Assembly: GCF_030291135.1 (NCBI RefSeq)
Contig: NZ_CP127409.1
Span: 1,550,001-1,614,000, forward strand
Reading direction: 5' to 3'
Length of the DNA stretch: 64,000 nt
DNA from: Rhodanobacter thiooxydans
Lineage (GTDB): Bacteria > Pseudomonadota > Gammaproteobacteria > Xanthomonadales > Rhodanobacteraceae
The notes under the pieces are model-generated. The model made no database searches and was not told the DNA's origin. It worked only from the letters and a program-made list of their open reading frames with translations. Shown here piece by piece: positions 41,577-53,876 of the stretch (position 1 is its first letter; every line of letters starts with the position of its first letter). The position numbers and the translations under genes are program-made.

Positions 41577-42509
41577 TCATTCGCCGGACGATTCGATCAG
41601 TGCCGACTCGCCCGCTTGTGCGTCGTCCGCCGGTGCGTCGACGGGTTCCTCGGCATGGCTGACCTTTGCCTTTACGTAGATCGGCGCCAGTGGCTCTTCC
41701 TGGACGATCTCGACCAGCATTTCCTTGGCCAGCTCCAGCATCGCCAGGAACGTCACCACGATGCCGAGGCGCCCCTCGCTGATGTCGAACAGGCTCTCGA
41801 AGCGGTGGAAGCTGCTGTCGTCGAGCCGGCTGAGCAGTTCGCCCATGCGCTGGCGCACGCTGAGCGCCTCGCGCTTGATCGCGTGATGCCCGAACAACTC
41901 CGCCCGGTGCATCACATCCTTCAGTGCCAGCAGCAGCTCGGTCAGCTCCAGCGGTGGCGGCAACCTGATCACGTTGCGTTCGCCCACGTCGGCGTGGACC
42001 ACCACGCTGTCGCGTTCCTGCCGCGGCATCGCCTCGATGTCCTCGGCGGCCCGCTTGAACCGCTCGTACTCCTGCAAGCGCCGTACCAGTTCGGCACGGG
42101 GATCCTCTTCCAGCCCTTCCTCGGCGGGCGGCCGCGGCAGCAGCAGTCGCGACTTGATCTCGGCCAGGATCGCGGCCATCAGCAGGTATTCGGCGGCCAG
42201 CTCCAGCCGCATCACGTCCCGCATCAGCTCGATATAGGCCATGTACTGCCGGGTGATCTCGGCGACCGGGATGTCCAGGATGTCGAGGTTCTGCCGGCGG
42301 ATCAGGTACAGCAGCAAGTCCAGCGGCCCTTCGAACGCCTCCAGGATGACCTCGAGCGCGTCCGGCGGGATGTACAGGTCCTGCGGCATCTGCAGCATCG
42401 GTTGGCCGCGCACGATGGCCAGCGGCATTTCCTGCTGTTGAGGTACCGGTGCAAACGCGCCCTGCGGTGCGGTGACCGGGCTCTGTGGCTCGACGGGCTC
42501 AGTGCTCAT
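41577..42509 (-). CDS. scpA: Segregation and condensation protein A
   Basis: 310 residues from ATG 42509; a TTG one codon earlier is possible, and neither has a clear ribosome site. It is the kleisin that bridges the two SMC heads. It has EAFEGPLDLLLYLIRRQNLDILDIPVAEITRQYMAYIE and AAEYLLMAAILAEIKSRLLLP at the N terminus, and the C-terminal winged helix LGIVVTFLAMLELAKEMLVEIVQEEPLAPIYV. The N-terminal 45 residues are a low-complexity Pro/Gln extension and the C terminus is acidic. It heads scpA-scpB-rluB. The gene commonly found upstream, trpS, is not there; a gene-poor stretch is. Confidence 0.95.
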   Translation of the reverse strand: MSTEPVEPQSPVTAPQGAFAPVPQQQEMPLAIVRGQPMLQMPQDLYIPPDALEVILEAFEGPLDLLLYLIRRQNLDILDIPVAEITRQYMAYIELMRDVMRLELAAEYLLMAAILAEIKSRLLLPRPPAEEGLEEDPRAELVRRLQEYERFKRAAEDIEAMPRQERDSVVVHADVGERNVIRLPPPLELTELLLALKDVMHRAELFGHHAIKREALSVRQRMGELLSRLDDSSFHRFESLFDISEGRLGIVVTFLAMLELAKEMLVEIVQEEPLAPIYVKAKVSHAEEPVDAPADDAQAGESALIESSGE

Positions 42510-43408
42510 CAATGCATGTCATGGGGCCGTCTTCAGCGGCTGCAGTGCGTTCAACATGATCGGAGTCATTCCATGCCGACACGGCATCGGATGTCCGTAC
42601 TCGGAACACGGCGGTGAGGCGGCATTCCCGGGATACTGCGTTCTTCACACTTGTTCGTTCGAGGCGTGGCGGACGCCATCGTCACGACGGGCATGACGAA
42701 GCCACTCGGTGGTGGTTCGGTCAGGCAGATCGCCAGCGACCATCGCGTCGACTGCGGGTTGTCAGCCACGGCAGGTACGCCAAGCCAGGGAGGGCGGGAA
42801 ACGACGCCACCGGCTGTTCACAGGTCGGTTCGAGAGCAATCGAATGGATGCCAGGGGCCGCCGAGAGTGCTCGGCAAACATTTCCATGGAGCCACGCGTG
42901 GGCCAAGAGTAGCGGTTAGCCGGTGCCAAGTCCAGCGCAGGCCACCTGCTGGCGCGGTTGTCCACAAGGCACCGTTTGCGGGCGTCTGCCGGTTTTGCAG
43001 CGGCGCTCCCGGCAGGCACAATAGGCGGATTGTGCCGGGAAAACCGGTGCGCCGGCAGCGCGGCAGGGGGCGGCATGTGACCTAATGTGTCGGAATGGGT
43101 CAGGCTCGCGTCAACGCCGCGTTTGGCGACAGCGAACCGGAGCGGTGCGTGTCACGATGGCGTTGCGGCCATGTGCGGGTCCTGGTCGGGTGGAGCGTGG
43201 CATGGCGTGTGCGACGCCTGCGGGCCTGGTGGGCGTCGGGCGGAGTATAAAACCGCGGATGGCACGTTGATTGCTTTCACACGGTTGACAACCCTGGCCT
43301 GCCATCGTGCAGCGGTATCGCCGGCAAAGGGTGCGGCAGAAAGATTTCAGGATGATGTTTACCCGGTGCCCTCGGCGGGGTGCTAGTGCAAAACAGGTGG
43401 TGGAACTG
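42510..43408. other. Gene-free stretch between scpA and the PilZ gene
   Basis: About 900 bases with no frame that resembles a protein on either strand; the open frames present are short, rich in Arg and Gly, and overlap each other. It must hold the divergent promoters of scpA and the PilZ gene. TATAAAA near 43247 and TTGACA near 43283 are possible plus-strand promoter boxes. A lone TTGTCCACA (near 42957) resembles a DnaA box by chance. I see no known RNA motif. It could be a decayed gene or hold a small RNA. Confidence 0.5.
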
Positions 43409-43777
43409 ATGGCGATCGACAAGAGCGGGCAGGATGGCGGTGGACCGGAGCAGTTGCGTCCGGCGCGCATGCAGATCGAGACGACGGTGCTGATGAGCGG
43501 CAACGGCGAGTCGCATCCGACCGAGCTGGTCGATATCTCGGCTACCGGCGCGCTGCTGCGCCGCCCACTGGGCTGGTCGGGCCATGTCGGGCAGAGCTGG
43601 GTGCTCGACATGATCTTCGGCAACAACCTGCATATCCATCTTGAGGCCGTGGTGGCGCGCATCTCCGATCATCATGTCGGCTTTTCGTACAGCCGCATTC
43701 CCGAGGACAAGCAGGTGCCGTTGTGGAACCTGCTGGGTGGCTATGCCGACATCCTGGAGTACTGGAAGGACGGCTGA
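43409..43777 (+). CDS. PilZ-domain protein (c-di-GMP receptor candidate)
   Basis: 122 residues from ATG 43409 (MAIDKSGQ), chosen because similarity starts soon after; ATGs at 43352/43355 and 43307 are further upstream. The PilZ domain begins EQLRPARMQIETTVLM. It has LVDISATGALLRRPLGW, the D/NxSxxG half of the c-di-GMP motif, and ends with the beta-barrel VVARISDHHVGFSYSRIPEDK. The usual RxxxR half is reduced to RPARMQ, so binding is uncertain. It may regulate motility or biofilm. It stands alone before a terminator. Confidence 0.78.
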   Translation: MAIDKSGQDGGGPEQLRPARMQIETTVLMSGNGESHPTELVDISATGALLRRPLGWSGHVGQSWVLDMIFGNNLHIHLEAVVARISDHHVGFSYSRIPEDKQVPLWNLLGGYADILEYWKDG

Positions 43778-43797
43778 GCGAATGCAGTCACTGCATG

Positions 43798-43825
43798 AAA
43801 AACGCCCGCATCTGCGGGCGTTTTT
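43798..43825. terminator. Bidirectional terminator between the PilZ gene and fadD
   Basis: AAAAACGCCCGCA-tc-TGCGGGCGTTTTT, a 13-bp stem with A and T runs. Confidence 0.88.
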
Positions 43826-43848
43826 GGTTGCCGGTACCTGGCGGGAAA

Positions 43849-45531
43849 TCAAGCCGTGGCTTTCTTCTCGTCGCGCAGCTCGCGGCGCAGGATCTTGCCC
43901 ACGTTGCTCTTGGGCAGGCTGTCACGGAACTCGATCAGCTTGGGTCGCTTGTAGCCGGTGAGGTTCTCGCGGCAGAACTGCTTGAGCGCTTCCTCGGTGA
44001 GGTTCGGATCCTTGCGCACCACGAACAGCTTCACCACCTCGCCAGAATGCTCGTCAGGCACGCCGACCGCCGCCACTTCGAGCACGCCGGGGTGCTGCAT
44101 GACGGCATCCTCGACTTCGTTCGGGTAGACGTTGAAGCCGGACACCAGGATCATGTCCTTCTTGCGGTCGACGATGTAGAAGTAGCCGTTCGCGTCCATC
44201 TTCGCGATGTCGCCGGTATGCAGCCAGCCGTCGGCGCCGAGCACCTTGGCGGTTTCGTCCGGACGGTTCCAGTAGCCCTTCATCACCTGCGGGCCCTGCA
44301 CCATCAGTTCGCCCGTCTCGCCGAGCGGCAGCGGCTTGCCGTCCTCCGACCAGATCGCCACATTGGTGGACGGTACCGGCAGGCCGATCGATCCGTTGTA
44401 TTCCTTCAGGTCCAGCGGATTGATGCAGACGGCGGGCGAGGTCTCGGTCAGGCCGTAGGCCTCGGCCAGGGTGCAACCGGTGACCTTTTTCCAACGTTCG
44501 GCCACGGCGCGCTGCACCGCCATGCCGCCGCCCAGGGTCAGGTGCAGCTTGGAGAAATCCAGCTCGGCGAAGCCGGGCGTGTTGAGCAGGCCGTTGAACA
44601 GCGTGTTGACGCCGGTCAGCGCAGTGAAGCCGGACTGGCGCAGTTCCTTGACGAAACCGGGCATGTCGCGCGGGTTGGTGATCAGCCAGTTGAGGCCACC
44701 CAGGCGCATGAACACCAGACCGTTCGCGGTCAGCGAAAATATGTGGTACAGCGGCAGCGCGGTGATGATCACTTCTTCGCCAGGCTTGGCATTGCCGCCG
44801 ATCCAGGCGCCGGCCTGCAGCATGTTCGCGATCATGTTGCCGTGGGTCAGCATGGCGCCCTTGGCCACGCCGGTGGTGCCGCCGGTGTACTGCAGGAAGG
44901 CGATGTCGTCGTGGGTCAGCGTCACCGGCTGCAGCGGATGCGCCGCGCCGCGCGCCAGCGCGTCGCGGAAACGCACGGCCTGCGGCAGGTCGAACGCCGG
45001 CACCATCTTCTTCACGTGCTTCAGCACGAAGTTGATCAGCGCGCCCTTGGGGAAGCCGAGCAGGTCGCCGATGCCGGTGGTGACGATGTGCTGCACGTGG
45101 GTTTCGGCGACCACCTGCTGCAGGGTGGCGGCGAAGTTGTCCAGCACCACGATCGCCCTGACGCCGGCGTCTTCCAGCTGGTGCTTGAGTTCGCGCGCGG
45201 TGTACATCGGGTTGGTGTTGACCACCACCAGGCCGGCGCGCAGCGCGCCGAACAGGGCGATCGGGTACTGCAGCACGTTCGGCATCATGATCGCGATGCG
45301 ATCACCCTTGCCGAGCTTGAGCACGCCGGTGAGGTAGCCGGCGAACTGGCGACTCATCGCATCGATCTGGCCGTAGCTGAGCTGGCGGCCGAAGCTGGCG
45401 AACGCCGGGCGATCATGGAAGCGCGTGAACGCTTCTTCCAGCACCGCCGGTACCGAAGCATATTGACTGACGTCGATCTGTTCCGGCACGCCGGCTGGAT
45501 AGTTCTCCAGCCACGGACGTTCATTGCTCAT
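43849..45531 (-). CDS. fadD: Long-chain fatty acid-CoA ligase
   Basis: 560 residues, ANL superfamily. The P-loop is [18 protein letters not shown], the adenylate motif is [10 protein letters not shown], and the hinge/A8 region is [44 protein letters not shown] and the C-terminal lysine in [24 protein letters not shown] match FadD. It activates exogenous or recycled fatty acids with ATP and CoA at the inner membrane for beta-oxidation. AGGGA lies nine bases before the ATG. It stands alone on its strand. Confidence 0.95.
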   Translation of the reverse strand: MSNERPWLENYPAGVPEQIDVSQYASVPAVLEEAFTRFHDRPAFASFGRQLSYGQIDAMSRQFAGYLTGVLKLGKGDRIAIMMPNVLQYPIALFGALRAGLVVVNTNPMYTARELKHQLEDAGVRAIVVLDNFAATLQQVVAETHVQHIVTTGIGDLLGFPKGALINFVLKHVKKMVPAFDLPQAVRFRDALARGAAHPLQPVTLTHDDIAFLQYTGGTTGVAKGAMLTHGNMIANMLQAGAWIGGNAKPGEEVIITALPLYHIFSLTANGLVFMRLGGLNWLITNPRDMPGFVKELRQSGFTALTGVNTLFNGLLNTPGFAELDFSKLHLTLGGGMAVQRAVAERWKKVTGCTLAEAYGLTETSPAVCINPLDLKEYNGSIGLPVPSTNVAIWSEDGKPLPLGETGELMVQGPQVMKGYWNRPDETAKVLGADGWLHTGDIAKMDANGYFYIVDRKKDMILVSGFNVYPNEVEDAVMQHPGVLEVAAVGVPDEHSGEVVKLFVVRKDPNLTEEALKQFCRENLTGYKRPKLIEFRDSLPKSNVGKILRRELRDEKKATA

Positions 45532-45671
45532 GCTTTGGGTTCCCTGTTTTGTCGACGACGGTGGATCGATGATGGCTCTAGATGGCGACAGCTTCCATCA
45601 TGGACCATGCTCCGGCTGATTGGAGCATACGCCCGCGTATAGCGGCAAGCCCACTGCAGCGAGCCCCGTCG

Positions 45672-46118
45672 ATGATTCGATTGATGAAAACCGTCCGCCA
45701 ACTGGCTGTTGTCGCACTGCTCGCGCTGGCCTTGCCGGCCTGTCACTGCACACCTGATGAAGCGCAGGTGCGCGAGGCGATTGCCGCTGTTGCGCAGGCG
45801 GCCGAAGCGGGTTCGGCCAGCGATGTGGAGGCGCCGCTGAGCAAGGATTTCGACGGCAACGCCGGCATGCTGGATCGACGCGGATTGGCCGGCGTGGTCC
45901 GGCTGCTCGCGCTGCGTGGCGAGCATGTCGGCGTGACGATGGGACCGGTGTCGATCGAGCACCGCGGTGAACGGATGCTGGCGACGTTTACGGTCACGCT
46001 GACCAGCGGCGGTGGCCTGTTGCCCGACCAGCTGGGCCTGTACCAGGTGGAATCGGCATGGCGCTGGGAAGATGGTGAATGGCGCTGCTACACGGCGAGC
46101 TGGAAACACACGATGTAG
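45672..46118 (+). CDS. Small lipoprotein of unknown function
   Basis: 148 residues from ATG 45672; ATG 45684 (MKTVRQLAVV) is an alternative. The signal sequence RQLAVVALLALALPACHC gives a lipobox LPAC. The body has an amphipathic helix (DEAQVREAIAAVAQAAEAG), a polar central part and a beta-rich end (MLATFTVTLTSGG, then WRWEDGEWRCYTASWK). The layout resembles NTF2/SnoaL-like lipoproteins, but this is weak. It lies divergently from fadD and before a terminator. Function is unknown. Confidence 0.75.
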   Translation: MIRLMKTVRQLAVVALLALALPACHCTPDEAQVREAIAAVAQAAEAGSASDVEAPLSKDFDGNAGMLDRRGLAGVVRLLALRGEHVGVTMGPVSIEHRGERMLATFTVTLTSGGGLLPDQLGLYQVESAWRWEDGEWRCYTASWKHTM

Positions 46119-46204
46119 GGGCCCGTTCGCGGGCGATGCCTTGACGGGAGTCGGAGCAAGCAGCATCACCGGTGAGCGGGCTGCCATGCTTTCCGCACAC
46201 ATGA

Positions 46205-46235
46205 AAAGACCGCCCCGGAGGCCGGGGCGGTCTTT
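46205..46235. terminator. Bidirectional terminator between the lipoprotein gene and acnA
   Basis: AAAGACCGCCCCGG-agg-CCGGGGCGGTCTTT, a 14-bp stem. Confidence 0.88.
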
Positions 46236-46261
46236 GGTTCCACATGAAGTCACGCTGGGAT

Positions 46262-49003
<2,742 letters not shown>

Positions 49004-49270
49004 GGGGACGTGCTCCTGGCTGAATCCTGCGGCTGGGATGACTCGACGACGTGCCGGGGATGGCGTGGGGTTCGCCATCCCGGCAAAAAACGCAATTATC
49101 GCGCAAACCCCGCGCGGCCGCGAACCGGCACGACATCGTAAGAGTGGCGTGCATGGCTTGCGGGGCGTCTGTCGGGCTGCGCCGGCGGGTACACTGCGCC
49201 GACGCTCATGGCGGAGCTTCGCCGCACAGGATGGGCCCGATGACCACCGCACGCAAACGCCTTTGATGAC

Positions 49271-50206
49271 ATGCAGCATTCGATGATTTCGATGGGCCTG
49301 GCCGCTGTCTCGCTGCGCGACCTCGCGCTGGTGCAGGCGGTGCATCGCCACGGCAGTTTCAACAGTGCGGCGCGGGCCATGCACATCAGTCCGTCCGGAC
49401 TGTCGCACCAGGTGCAGAAAGTGGAGCAGGCGCTGGGCGCGCCGTTGTTCGAGCGTGGCGGGCGGAAGATCGTGCCGACCGCAGGCGGCCAGCGGCTGCT
49501 GCAGCAGATCGACGCGGTGCTGGCTTCCGCCGAACACCTGCAGCAGGTCGCCCGCGCCGGCGCGGTCGCCTTCGGCGGCGAGTTGCGGCTGGGCGTGCCG
49601 GCTTCGCTGGGGCCGTACCTGCTGCCGCACCTGATCGCGCCGTTCCCGCAGCATTTTCCGGGTGCAAGGTTGGGCATTTCCGAAGGCAAGCCGCGCGGCC
49701 TGCTGCGGCGGTTGAGCGAAGGCGAACTCGACGCGGTGCTGGCGCCGCCGGCCGCGGCGACCAGCGGGATCGCCTCGCGTCCGCTGTTCTTCGAGCCGTG
49801 GGAGCTGATGCTGCGCGCCGACCACCCCCTGGCCGGCCATGACAGCATCGCGCTGGCCCAGCTCGATCCGGCCGAGGCCACGCTGATGGCTGAAAGCCAC
49901 GTCGACGGCCTCGACAGCGACGGCAGCGAGCACGGCCACGTGCAGGACGTCAGTCTGGAAAGCCTGGCTGCCCTGGTCAGTCTGCGCGGTGGCTATGCGC
50001 TGGTGCCGGCACTGGCGCACGAGCGGCTGGCCTCGATGCCGAACATCGCGCTGGCGAAGCTCAAGGGGCAGGCGAGCGGCCGAGAGATCGCGCTGTACTG
50101 GCGCGACGCCTCGCCCTGGCACGACGACCTGCAAGCCTTCGCCGAGCTGCTGCGCAAGCTGGCCAGGCAGCGGCCCGGTCTGCGGGTTCGAGGTGTAAAG
50201 GCATGA
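49271..50206 (+). CDS. LysR-family regulator resembling OxyR but without any cysteine
   Basis: 311 residues. The HTH is [52 protein letters not shown]. The effector domain follows OxyR order: [19 protein letters not shown], then the segment before [23 protein letters not shown]. Where OxyR has its redox cysteines, this protein has [16 protein letters not shown]. The whole protein contains no cysteine, so it cannot sense peroxide by a disulfide. It is divergent from acnA and may control it. The start may be the ATG at 49271 or a nearby internal one. Confidence 0.85.
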   Translation: MQHSMISMGLAAVSLRDLALVQAVHRHGSFNSAARAMHISPSGLSHQVQKVEQALGAPLFERGGRKIVPTAGGQRLLQQIDAVLASAEHLQQVARAGAVAFGGELRLGVPASLGPYLLPHLIAPFPQHFPGARLGISEGKPRGLLRRLSEGELDAVLAPPAAATSGIASRPLFFEPWELMLRADHPLAGHDSIALAQLDPAEATLMAESHVDGLDSDGSEHGHVQDVSLESLAALVSLRGGYALVPALAHERLASMPNIALAKLKGQASGREIALYWRDASPWHDDLQAFAELLRKLARQRPGLRVRGVKA

Positions 50207-50256
50207 ACCACCCACAGATGGGTTCCTGCGCCTGATTTCCGGGCATCTTCAAGCAG

Positions 50257-50278
50257 AAAGCCGCCTTGCGGCGGCCTT
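50257..50278. terminator. Short hairpin between the LysR gene and typA
   Basis: AAAGCCGCC-ttgc-GGCGGCCTT pairs around a 4-base loop between two convergent genes. The T run is poor, so it is a weak terminator candidate. Confidence 0.5.
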
Positions 50279-50303
50279 CCGTTCAATCACATGAGACGAC
50301 AGC

Positions 50304-52130
50304 TCAGCCGCGCGAGGCGCGCTTGCGGTCGTTCTCGGTGAGGTGCTTCTTGCGCAGGCGGATTTCCTTCGGGGTGACCTCGACCAGCTCGTCGTCGTCG
50401 ATGAAGTCCAGCGCCTGTTCCAGCGTGAACTTGATCGCCGGGGTGAGCTGGATCGCGTCGTCCTTGCCCGAGGCGCGCATGTTGGTCAGCGGCTTGGGCT
50501 TGATCACGTTCACCGTGAGGTCGTTGTCCTTGGCGTGGATGCCGACCAGCTGGCCTTCATACACATTGTCGCCCTCGGCCGCGAACAGCTTGCCGCGGTC
50601 CTGCAGCGGCCCCAGCGAGTAGGCCGGGGTGGTGCCGCCGGCGTTGGCGATCATCACGCCGTTGAGGCGCTTGGCGATCTGGCCTTCTTCCTTCGGACCG
50701 TAATGGTCGAACACGTGGAACAGCAGGCCCGAGCCCTGGGTCAGGGTCTTGAACTGGTTCTGGAAGCCGATCAGGCCGCGCGCCGGGATCATGTACTCCA
50801 GGCGCACGCGGCCCTTGCCGTCGGGTTCCATGTTCTTGAGCTGGCCCTTGCGCATGCCCAGGCGTTCCATCACCGGACCCTGGTGGGTCTCTTCCACATC
50901 GACCACCAACTGCTCGATCGGCTCCATCTTCTGGCCGTCGATTTCCTTGATGATCACTTCCGGGCGCGATACGGCCAGTTCGTAGCCTTCGCGGCGCATG
51001 TTCTCGATCAGCACCGACAGGTGCAGCTCGCCACGGCCGGAGACCAGGAACTTGTCGGCGTCCGAACCCTGCTCGACCTTCAGCGCCACGTTGTGCACCT
51101 GCTCGCGCTCCAGGCGGTCCTTCAGCTGGCGGCTGGTCAGGAACTTGCCGCCGGAGAGATCCTTGTTGCCGGCGAACGGCGAATTGTTCACCTGGAAGGT
51201 CATGCTGATGGTCGGCTCGTCGACGGTCAGCGCGGGTAGCGCTTCCGGCGTGTCCAGCGCGCAGATCGTGTCGGAGATGGTCAGGTCCGCGATGCCCGAG
51301 ATGGCGACGATGTCGCCGGCCTCGGCGGTTTCCTGCTCGATGCGCTCCAGGCCCATGAAACCGAGCACCTGCAGCACCTTGCCCTGGCGCTTCTTGCCGT
51401 GGCGGTCGATCACCGCCACCGGCATGTTCTTCTTCAGCGTGCCGCGCTGGATGCGGCCGATGCCGATCACGCCCACGAAGTTGTTGTAGTCCAGCTGGCT
51501 GATGCGCATCTGGAACGGACCGTCCGGATCGACGTCAGGCTTGCTGACGTGCTGCATGATCGCCTCGTACAGCGGGGTCATGTCGCCTTCGCGCACGCTG
51601 TCGTCGAGGCTGGCGTAGCCGTTCAGGGCCGAGGCGTAGACGATCGGGAAATCCATCTGCTCGGGCGTGGCGCCCAGGCGATCGAACAGGTCCCATACCT
51701 GCTCGACGACCCACTCGGGGCGTGAACCGGGGCGATCGACCTTGTTCACCACCACGATCGGCTTGAAGCCCATCGCGAACGCCTTCTGCGTTACGAAGCG
51801 GGTCTGCGGCATCGGGCCGTCCATCGCGTCGACCAGGATCAGCACCGAGTCCACCATCGACAGCACGCGCTCCACCTCGCCGCCGAAGTCGGCGTGTCCC
51901 GGCGTGTCGACGATGTTGATGCGGTTGCCCTGCCAGGTGATGGCGGTGTTCTTGGCCAGGATGGTGATGCCGCGTTCCTTTTCCTGGTCGTTCGAGTCCA
52001 TCACGCGCTCGGCCAGCACGGTGCGCTCGCTGAGCGTGCCGGACTGTTTGAGCAGGCAATCGACAAGGGTGGTCTTGCCGTGGTCGACGTGGGCGACGAT
52101 GGCGATATTGCGCAGTTTTTCGATGGACAT
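50304..52130 (-). CDS. typA: Ribosome-associated GTPase TypA/BipA
   Basis: 608 residues, a translational GTPase. G1 is [13 protein letters not shown]2/G3 are [13 protein letters not shown] and [16 protein letters not shown]4 is [17 protein letters not shown]-like domains III and V and the TypA-specific C-terminal domain follow ([33 protein letters not shown]). It assists 50S assembly and stress or cold adaptation. The length agrees with E. coli BipA (607). It runs alone, convergent with the LysR gene. Confidence 0.97.
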   Translation of the reverse strand: MSIEKLRNIAIVAHVDHGKTTLVDCLLKQSGTLSERTVLAERVMDSNDQEKERGITILAKNTAITWQGNRINIVDTPGHADFGGEVERVLSMVDSVLILVDAMDGPMPQTRFVTQKAFAMGFKPIVVVNKVDRPGSRPEWVVEQVWDLFDRLGATPEQMDFPIVYASALNGYASLDDSVREGDMTPLYEAIMQHVSKPDVDPDGPFQMRISQLDYNNFVGVIGIGRIQRGTLKKNMPVAVIDRHGKKRQGKVLQVLGFMGLERIEQETAEAGDIVAISGIADLTISDTICALDTPEALPALTVDEPTISMTFQVNNSPFAGNKDLSGGKFLTSRQLKDRLEREQVHNVALKVEQGSDADKFLVSGRGELHLSVLIENMRREGYELAVSRPEVIIKEIDGQKMEPIEQLVVDVEETHQGPVMERLGMRKGQLKNMEPDGKGRVRLEYMIPARGLIGFQNQFKTLTQGSGLLFHVFDHYGPKEEGQIAKRLNGVMIANAGGTTPAYSLGPLQDRGKLFAAEGDNVYEGQLVGIHAKDNDLTVNVIKPKPLTNMRASGKDDAIQLTPAIKFTLEQALDFIDDDELVEVTPKEIRLRKKHLTENDRKRASRG

Positions 52131-52280
52131 GGGATCGACTCGGGCGGCTCGGGGGCCGTCACGCAGGTTTTTGAAGGGCGAATTGACCGATTATACGGAC
52201 TTGTGTGACAACTTGCCCGTCATTTCTTCGATCCGTTCATCCAGCCTGCAGCCCGCGATCCGCGGGCACCGGCGGCGCGG

Positions 52281-53678
52281 CTACACCACGCCGAGGAAGT
52301 AGTACGCCGCAATCACCACCAGCACGGCCAGGGTCTTGATCACGGTGATCGCGAAGATGTCCTTGTAGGCCTGCCGGTGGGTCAGGCCGGTGACGGCCAG
52401 CAGGGTGATCACGGCGCCGTTGTGCGGCAGCGTGTCCATGCCGCCGGAGGCCATCGCGGCGACCCGGTGCAGCACTTCCATCGGGATGCCGGCCGCGTGC
52501 GCGTTGGCGATGAAGGTTTCGGCCATCGCACCCAGCGCGATGCTCATGCCGCCGGACGCCGAGCCGGTGATGCCGGCCAGCGCGGTGACGGTGACCGCTT
52601 CATTGACCAGCGGGTTGGGGATCGTGTGCAGCGCGTCGGCCACCAGCTTGAAGCCGGGCAGGGCGGCGATCACCGCGCCGAAGCCGTATTCCGAGGCGGT
52701 GTTCATCGACGCCAGCAAGGCGCCGCCGACCGCCGCCTGGCTGCCCGTGGCGAGGTGCCGGGTCACCGCACGCCAGGCGAACACCAGCACGCACAGGATG
52801 CCGATCAGCAACGCACCCTCGACCGCCCAGATCGCGGCGACCTTGGACACCTCCTGCACCACCGGCTTCGCGCTGCCGACCACGCTGGGCAGGAACGACT
52901 GCGTTTCGCCGTACAGCCGCGGGATCAGGTCGGTGAACAGCTTGTTGCACACGCCGACCAGCACCAGCGGCAGCAGTGCAATCAACGGATGGGCGAGCTT
53001 GCCACCCTCGAACGGGGCCGGCTCGTTGACCAGGTTGTCGCCGTAGCCCTCGCCGGCTGCGGCAGCCTTGCGCCGGCGCCAGTCCAGGTAGCCCAGCCCC
53101 ACAGCCAGGATGAACACCGCGCCGATCGTGCCCAGCCACGGCGCTGCCCAGGTATTGGTGCCGAAGAACGACGTGGGGATGATGTTCTGGATCTGCGGCG
53201 TGCCCGGCAGCGAATCCATGGTGAAGGTGAACGCACCCAGCGCGATGGTGCCGGGGATCAGTCGTTTCGGGATGTTGGACTGGCGAAACAATTCCGCGGC
53301 AAACGGGTACACCGCGAACACCACCACGAACAGCGAAACCCCGCCGTAGGTCAGCAGTGCGCATACCAGCACGATGGAGAGAATCGCCCGGCTGCGCCCG
53401 ACCAGGCCGATGGTGGCCGCCACGATGGCCTTGGAAAAACCTGACAGCTCGATCAGCTTGCCGAACACAGCGCCCAGCATGAACACCGGGAAGTACAGCT
53501 TGAGGAAACCGACCATCTTGTCCATGAACAGGCCGGTGAACATCGGCGCCACCAGCGCCGGCTCGGTCAGCAGCACCGCAGCCAGCGCGGCGATCGGCGC
53601 GAACAGGATCACGCTGTAGCCGCGATACGCCGCGAACATCAGAAAGCACAGCGCGGCCAGCACGATCAGGAATGCCAT
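52281..53678 (-). CDS. GntP-family permease, candidate 3-hydroxybutyrate importer
   Basis: 465 residues with about 12 hydrophobic segments. GntP-family landmarks are [45 protein letters not shown] and the C-terminal [31 protein letters not shown] lies eight bases before ATG 53678; the longer open frame upstream lacks similarity. Family members are proton symporters for gluconate and, in several bacteria, for 3-hydroxybutyrate. Sharing a promoter region with a TonB receptor and standing near PHB hydrolases favours 3-hydroxybutyrate here; gluconate cannot be excluded. Confidence 0.88.
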   Translation of the reverse strand: MAFLIVLAALCFLMFAAYRGYSVILFAPIAALAAVLLTEPALVAPMFTGLFMDKMVGFLKLYFPVFMLGAVFGKLIELSGFSKAIVAATIGLVGRSRAILSIVLVCALLTYGGVSLFVVVFAVYPFAAELFRQSNIPKRLIPGTIALGAFTFTMDSLPGTPQIQNIIPTSFFGTNTWAAPWLGTIGAVFILAVGLGYLDWRRRKAAAAGEGYGDNLVNEPAPFEGGKLAHPLIALLPLVLVGVCNKLFTDLIPRLYGETQSFLPSVVGSAKPVVQEVSKVAAIWAVEGALLIGILCVLVFAWRAVTRHLATGSQAAVGGALLASMNTASEYGFGAVIAALPGFKLVADALHTIPNPLVNEAVTVTALAGITGSASGGMSIALGAMAETFIANAHAAGIPMEVLHRVAAMASGGMDTLPHNGAVITLLAVTGLTHRQAYKDIFAITVIKTLAVLVVIAAYYFLGVV

Positions 53679-53760
53679 CCGTGAATCTCCTCGGTGGACG
53701 TCCGGCTTGCGGCAGGGCCGGGACAATGGCTGCGGAGTATCCACAGCACTGTCCGCCAGC

Positions 53761-53785
53761 GGCACTGTACGAAGGTACAAGTGCC
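53761..53785. promoter_or_regulatory. Palindrome in the divergent promoter of the permease and TonB receptor
   Basis: GGCACTGTAC-gaag-GTACAAGTGCC. The arms are complementary apart from one extra A. It lies between two divergent genes of the proposed PHB locus and is a candidate operator for a shared regulator. Confidence 0.6.
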
Positions 53786-53876
53786 GGCTTGCCGGCAGAT
53801 GCCTAAGCTCGGTTCATCAGCATCCATCGTCGATGGCTGCATTCACTGTGTCGGTCACCACGGGAAAGGGGAAACC

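Noticed and set aside
42829..42845. A tRNA-like GGTTCGAGAGC string
   Set aside because: No matching acceptor, D or anticodon arms can be placed around it.
42955..42965. A DnaA-box-like TTGTCCACA, suggesting an origin with gyrA at the window edge
   Set aside because: It is a single imperfect box without an A+T-rich region, dnaA, dnaN or gyrB; no origin can be supported.
42651..43085. A 144-codon plus-strand frame in the gap before the PilZ gene
   Set aside because: No ribosome site, no similarity I recognise, atypical residue use, and it competes with equally long frames in other phases.
49004..50215. N-terminal extension of acnA to a 1317-residue protein
   Set aside because: The extension runs antisense through the LysR gene and the normal AcnA start with an AGGAG site is at 49003.
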